Shown: piece after piece, positions 4,543 to 7,184 of the stretch
Layout of the letters: each line of letters starts with the position of its first letter
How positions within the stretch are numbered: the first letter of the stretch is position 1
Source: Hyphomicrobium sp.
GTDB lineage: Bacteria > Pseudomonadota > Alphaproteobacteria > Rhizobiales > Hyphomicrobiaceae
Direction of reading: 5' to 3'
NCBI GenBank assembly: GCA_025927515.1
Contig: JAICLG010000158.1
Coordinates: 1 to 7,184 of the forward strand
Length of the DNA: 7,184 nt
Position numbers and translations under genes: made by a program
The notes under the pieces: generated by a model
Databases searched by the model: none
Told to the model about the DNA's origin: nothing
What the model saw: only the letters and a program-made list of their open reading frames with translations

Positions 4543-6219
4543 GTGTCCGTCAAGACCGACATTGAAATAGCGCGCGAAGCCAAAACGAAGCCGATCGCAG
4601 ACGTCGCCGCCAAGATCGGCGTGCCTGCCGACGCGCTGATCCCCTACGGTTGGACAAAGGCGAAGGTCTCGTTCGATTATATCAATAAGATTCAGAGCAA
4701 TAAGGACGGCAAGCTGATCCTCGTAACGGCGATCAGCCCGACTCCGGCGGGTGAAGGAAAAACGACGACGACGGTCGGTCTCGGCGACGGGCTCAATCGC
4801 ATCGGCAAGAAGGCCATCATGGCTCTGCGCGAGCCGTCTCTCGGTCCGTGCTTCGGCATGAAGGGCGGCGCGGCGGGCGGCGGCTACGCCCAGGTCGTGC
4901 CGATGGAAGACATCAACCTGCACTTCACCGGCGACTTCCACGCGATCACCAGCGCCAACAATCTGCTCGCCGCGATGATCGACAACCACATCTATTGGGG
5001 CAACGCGCTCGGCATCGACCAGCGCCGCGTCACCTGGAAGCGCGTTCTCGACGTCAACGACCGCGCCCTTCGCGAGATCGTCAATTCGCTTGGCGGGGTC
5101 TCGAATGGCTATCCGCGCGAGAGCGGCTTCGACATCACGGTGGCTTCCGAGGTGATGGCTGTCTTCTGCCTCGCCAAGGATTTGAAGGATCTCGAACAGC
5201 GCCTCGGCAACATCATCGTCGCCTACACGCGGGACAAGAAGCCGATCCGCGTCCGCGACTTGAAAGCCGACGGCGCCATGACCGTCCTCCTGAAGGACGC
5301 GCTGCAGCCGAACCTCGTGCAGACGCTCGAAAACAATCCCGTCTTCATTCACGGCGGTCCGTTCGCGAACATCGCGCATGGCTGCAATTCGGTGCTCGCG
5401 ACGACGACGGCTCTGAAGCTCGCCGATTATGTCGTGACCGAAGCAGGCTTCGGCGCCGATCTCGGTGCCGAGAAGTTTTTCGATATCAAGTGTCGGAAGG
5501 CGGGCCTTGCGCCGTCGGCGGTCGTGATCGTCGCAACGGTACGCGCACTGAAGATGCACGGCGGCGTGGCGAAGGATGACTTGAAGGCAGAGAACGTCGC
5601 GGCGGTCGCCAAGGGTTGCGAAAACCTCAAGCGCCACATCGAGAACGTCAACAAGTTCGGCGTCCCGGCCGTCGTTGCCGTCAATAAGTTCATCACCGAC
5701 ACCGATGCCGAAATCACCGAGGTCGAGAAGGCTGCCGAGAGCATGGGCACGAAGGCGTTCCTGTGCACGCACTGGTCGGATGGCGGCAAAGGCACGGAAT
5801 CGCTCGCGCATCACCTCGTGAAGATGGTCGATGAGGGCAAGGCGAATTTCAAGCCGCTCTACCCCATCGAGATGAAACTTCGCGACAAGGTCAAGACGAT
5901 CGCGCAGGAGATCTATCGCGCTGCCGACATCTCCTGCGATGCAAGCGTCGAGACGCAGTTCCGTGATTTCGAAGCGGGCGGCTTCGGGCACTTCCCCGTC
6001 TGCATGGCGAAGACGCAATATTCGTTCTCGACCGATCCCAACAAGCGCGGCGCTCCGACCGGGCACGTCGTTCCCATCCGCGAGCTCAGGCTGTCAGCAG
6101 GTGCGGAGTTCGTCGTCGTCGTGACGGGGGAGATCATGACGATGCCGGGCTTGCCAAGCGTTCCCGCCGCGAACTCGATCCGGCTCGACGACAAAGGGCA
6201 AATCCAGGGCCTGTTCTAA
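4543..6219 (+). CDS. fhs: Formate--tetrahydrofolate ligase (10-formyl-THF synthetase)
   Basis: This cytoplasmic enzyme joins formate to tetrahydrofolate with ATP, giving 10-formyl-THF for purine and formyl-Met synthesis and, in serine-cycle methylotrophs, for C1 assimilation. With the GTG start it has 558 residues, the family's normal length, beginning MSVKTDIEIAREAK. Visible motifs: the ATP loop PTPAGEGKTTTT (66-77), EPSLGPCFGMKGGAAGGGYA (97-116), HFTGDFHAITSANNLL (127-142), GGPFANIAHG (271-280), the family signature VATVRALKMHGG (330-341), CMAKTQYSFS (487-496) and MPGLPSVPAA (534-543). Nothing is truncated or frameshifted. It stands alone: the divergent neighbour is a channel and the downstream gene is a transporter, with no other folate gene in view. 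Codon use is strongly GC-biased, as expected of a resident, well-expressed gene. Confidence 0.98.
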   Translation: MSVKTDIEIAREAKTKPIADVAAKIGVPADALIPYGWTKAKVSFDYINKIQSNKDGKLILVTAISPTPAGEGKTTTTVGLGDGLNRIGKKAIMALREPSLGPCFGMKGGAAGGGYAQVVPMEDINLHFTGDFHAITSANNLLAAMIDNHIYWGNALGIDQRRVTWKRVLDVNDRALREIVNSLGGVSNGYPRESGFDITVASEVMAVFCLAKDLKDLEQRLGNIIVAYTRDKKPIRVRDLKADGAMTVLLKDALQPNLVQTLENNPVFIHGGPFANIAHGCNSVLATTTALKLADYVVTEAGFGADLGAEKFFDIKCRKAGLAPSAVVIVATVRALKMHGGVAKDDLKAENVAAVAKGCENLKRHIENVNKFGVPAVVAVNKFITDTDAEITEVEKAAESMGTKAFLCTHWSDGGKGTESLAHHLVKMVDEGKANFKPLYPIEMKLRDKVKTIAQEIYRAADISCDASVETQFRDFEAGGFGHFPVCMAKTQYSFSTDPNKRGAPTGHVVPIRELRLSAGAEFVVVVTGEIMTMPGLPSVPAANSIRLDDKGQIQGLF

Positions 6220-6233
6220 GGCAAAGCGAGATC

Positions 6234-6262
6234 CTGGCGGTTCCCTACAGCGGAGCCGCCAG
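6234..6262 (+). terminator. Hairpin after fhs, possible T-less terminator
   Basis: CTGGCGGTTCC (6234-6244) and GGAGCCGCCAG (6252-6262) form an 11-bp stem with one U-G wobble and a 7-nt loop, beginning 15 nt after the fhs stop codon. No T-run follows, so it is either a Rho-assisted terminator or a 3'-end stabilising structure. The position directly after a strong gene supports a role in ending or protecting the fhs mRNA. Confidence 0.55.
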
Positions 6263-6371
6263 CATCCGGCTCAAAGGGACGAGCCCCGGCAAGGCCGCTC
6301 AGGGCTTCGGCATTGCCGATATGGACGACTCTTCGGCGCAGTAGAGACGGGCGAGCTTGGGCCGTAGGATC

Positions 6372-6408
6372 ACGACCTGATACATATCTGACAGCCGGAA
6401 CAGGTCGT
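6372..6408. promoter_or_regulatory. 8-bp-arm inverted repeat upstream of the MFS gene
   Basis: ACGACCTG (6372-6379) and CAGGTCGT (6401-6408) are perfect inverted copies separated by 21 nt, so the arm centres are 29 bp apart, close to three helical turns. It lies 66-102 bp upstream of the MFS start. A weak -35/-10-like pair (TTGGGC 6357-6362, TACATA 6381-6386) overlaps it. It fits an operator for a dimeric regulator bound near a promoter, but no regulator gene is in view. Confidence 0.4.
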
Positions 6409-6473
6409 ATCGTCCTTGTCCCGCGTCTGTTAGGAAGGTCGCTCGTCCCGGCCCATACAATCGATCCCCTGGA

Positions 6474-7184
6474 ATGCCCCTCCTCGCCATTCTCGCAGCA
6501 GGCTGCTTCATCAGCTCGATGTCGCTGCGGATTATCGATCCCATCGTCCCGGATATTTCGCGGGGCCTCCATGTCGATCCTGCGTCCGTGGCGATGCTCG
6601 CGTCGTTCTACGCATTTCCTTACGCGCTCGCCCAACCAGCCCTCGGCGCGCTCGGAGATGCTCTGGGCAAGGCGCGGATCATCAAGATTTCTTTAGGCAT
6701 CCTGTCGTTGTGCCTTGCCGCTTCGGCTCTCGCGCCGACGCTCGAAGCGCTAGCGCTTGCACGCCTCGTCGGCGGGGCCGCGGCGGGCGGCATCATCCCG
6801 CTGGCGTTCGCCATCGTCGGCGATCGGTTTGCGATGTCGGAACGTCAGCTCGCTCTTTCGCGTGTTCTAACCGCGATCATTGGCGGGCAGATGATCGGCT
6901 CGATCGGATCGGGTGTCGTCGCATCATTCTTGGGCTGGCGCATTGCCATGGCTGCCGCGACGGCGTTGGCGCTTGCGGCGTTTGCGGTCACGCTGATGCA
7001 GTTGCGGCCCGCGGCCCGCACGCACCGGCAAAAGCCGAGCCTCACGGAATTCCTCGACGGCTATCGCAGCGTCTTCGCCAATCCGAGGTCGGTTGTCTGT
7101 TTCGCAGCCGTCTTTGTCGAAGGCATCGTGATCTTCGGCTTGTTTCCATACATCGCCGTTATTCTCGAGCAGCGAGGCGCGGGC
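6474..7184 (+). CDS. MFS transporter, DHA1-like, N-terminal half (partial)
   Basis: The frame is open for 237 codons from ATG 6474 to the window edge, so the C-terminal part (about five or six helices) is missing. The start MPLLAILAAGCFISSMSLRI begins directly with membrane helix 1; about six to seven helices follow. The conserved loop 2-3 motif is GALGDALGKARI (58-69), Arg97 lies in helix 4 (ALARLVGG, 95-101 region), and IGSIGSGVVASFLGWR (141-156) corresponds to helix 5 and the antiporter motif. These features fit 12-helix proton-driven exporters of the drug:H+ antiporter-1 group; the substrate cannot be told from sequence. An in-frame TGA at 6378 and no other start codon in between support ATG 6474, although the ribosome binding site is poor (only GGA directly before the ATG). 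It is likely an independent unit, 254 bp after fhs. Confidence 0.88.
   Translation, partial: MPLLAILAAGCFISSMSLRIIDPIVPDISRGLHVDPASVAMLASFYAFPYALAQPALGALGDALGKARIIKISLGILSLCLAASALAPTLEALALARLVGGAAAGGIIPLAFAIVGDRFAMSERQLALSRVLTAIIGGQMIGSIGSGVVASFLGWRIAMAAATALALAAFAVTLMQLRPAARTHRQKPSLTEFLDGYRSVFANPRSVVCFAAVFVEGIVIFGLFPYIAVILEQRGAG

Noticed and set aside
4504..6066. Open frame of 520 codons antisense to fhs
   Set aside because: It lies almost wholly within fhs, whose frame is a certain gene. Long antisense frames arise in GC-rich genes because biased third positions suppress stop codons on the opposite strand. The translation is Arg/Asp/Ala/Val-rich with no recognisable domain.
6299..6544. Minus-strand open frame of 81 codons between fhs and the MFS gene
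   Set aside because: The lower half looks mildly protein-like, ending ...LARLYCAEESSISAMPKP, but the frame overlaps the first 70 bases of the MFS gene, lacks a convincing ribosome binding site at its ATG, and matches no family I know. A short decayed or start-shifted gene at 6299-6460 cannot be fully excluded.

Overview
The window looks like a piece of chromosome from a GC-rich alphaproteobacterium, most likely of the order Hyphomicrobiales (Rhizobiales). The evidence is the strong G/C preference at third codon positions, the His-rich secreted microprotein style, the MloK1-like channel, and a full-length formate--tetrahydrofolate ligase of the kind methylotrophs of this order (for example Hyphomicrobium or Methylobacterium) use for C1 metabolism. 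The genus is inference. I see no tRNA, rRNA, insertion sequence, CRISPR array or phage gene.

Layout. (1) Positions 1-2407, plus strand: a tight signalling operon. It contains the tail of an unidentified upstream gene (1-74), a membrane-anchored FHA protein (78-725), a soluble FHA protein with a long linker (829-1611) and a PP2C-type Ser/Thr phosphatase (1619-2407). These are a phosphatase and two phosphothreonine-reader-type proteins; the matching kinase is not in view. (2) Positions 2421-2671, minus strand: a 63-residue exported His-rich microprotein with its own intrinsic terminator, convergent with the phosphatase. (3) Positions 2672-3051: a non-coding, repeat-rich spacer. (4) Positions 3052-4284, minus strand: a six-transmembrane voltage-sensor-type potassium channel with a C-terminal cyclic-nucleotide-binding fold whose ligand pocket is degenerate. 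(5) Positions 4285-4542: a divergent regulatory region with a perfect TATAAT for the channel gene and a 17-bp dyad. (6) Positions 4543-6219, plus strand: fhs. (7) Positions 6220-6473: a spacer with a hairpin after fhs and an 8-bp-arm inverted repeat. (8) Positions 6474-7184, plus strand: the first half of an MFS exporter that runs off the window.

How the genes fit together. The FHA/FHA/PP2C genes form one plausible transcription unit acting in reversible Ser/Thr phosphorylation. fhs is a metabolic gene with its own ribosome binding site and probable own promoter. The channel, the microprotein and the MFS gene have no visible functional link to each other.

I found no clear candidate for an entirely new system. 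The most unusual items are the degenerate nucleotide pocket of the channel, the complementary loss of phosphothreonine-binding residues in the two FHA domains, the His-rich exported microprotein, and the clustered CGAAACG and AATT motifs in the spacer at 2823-3014.
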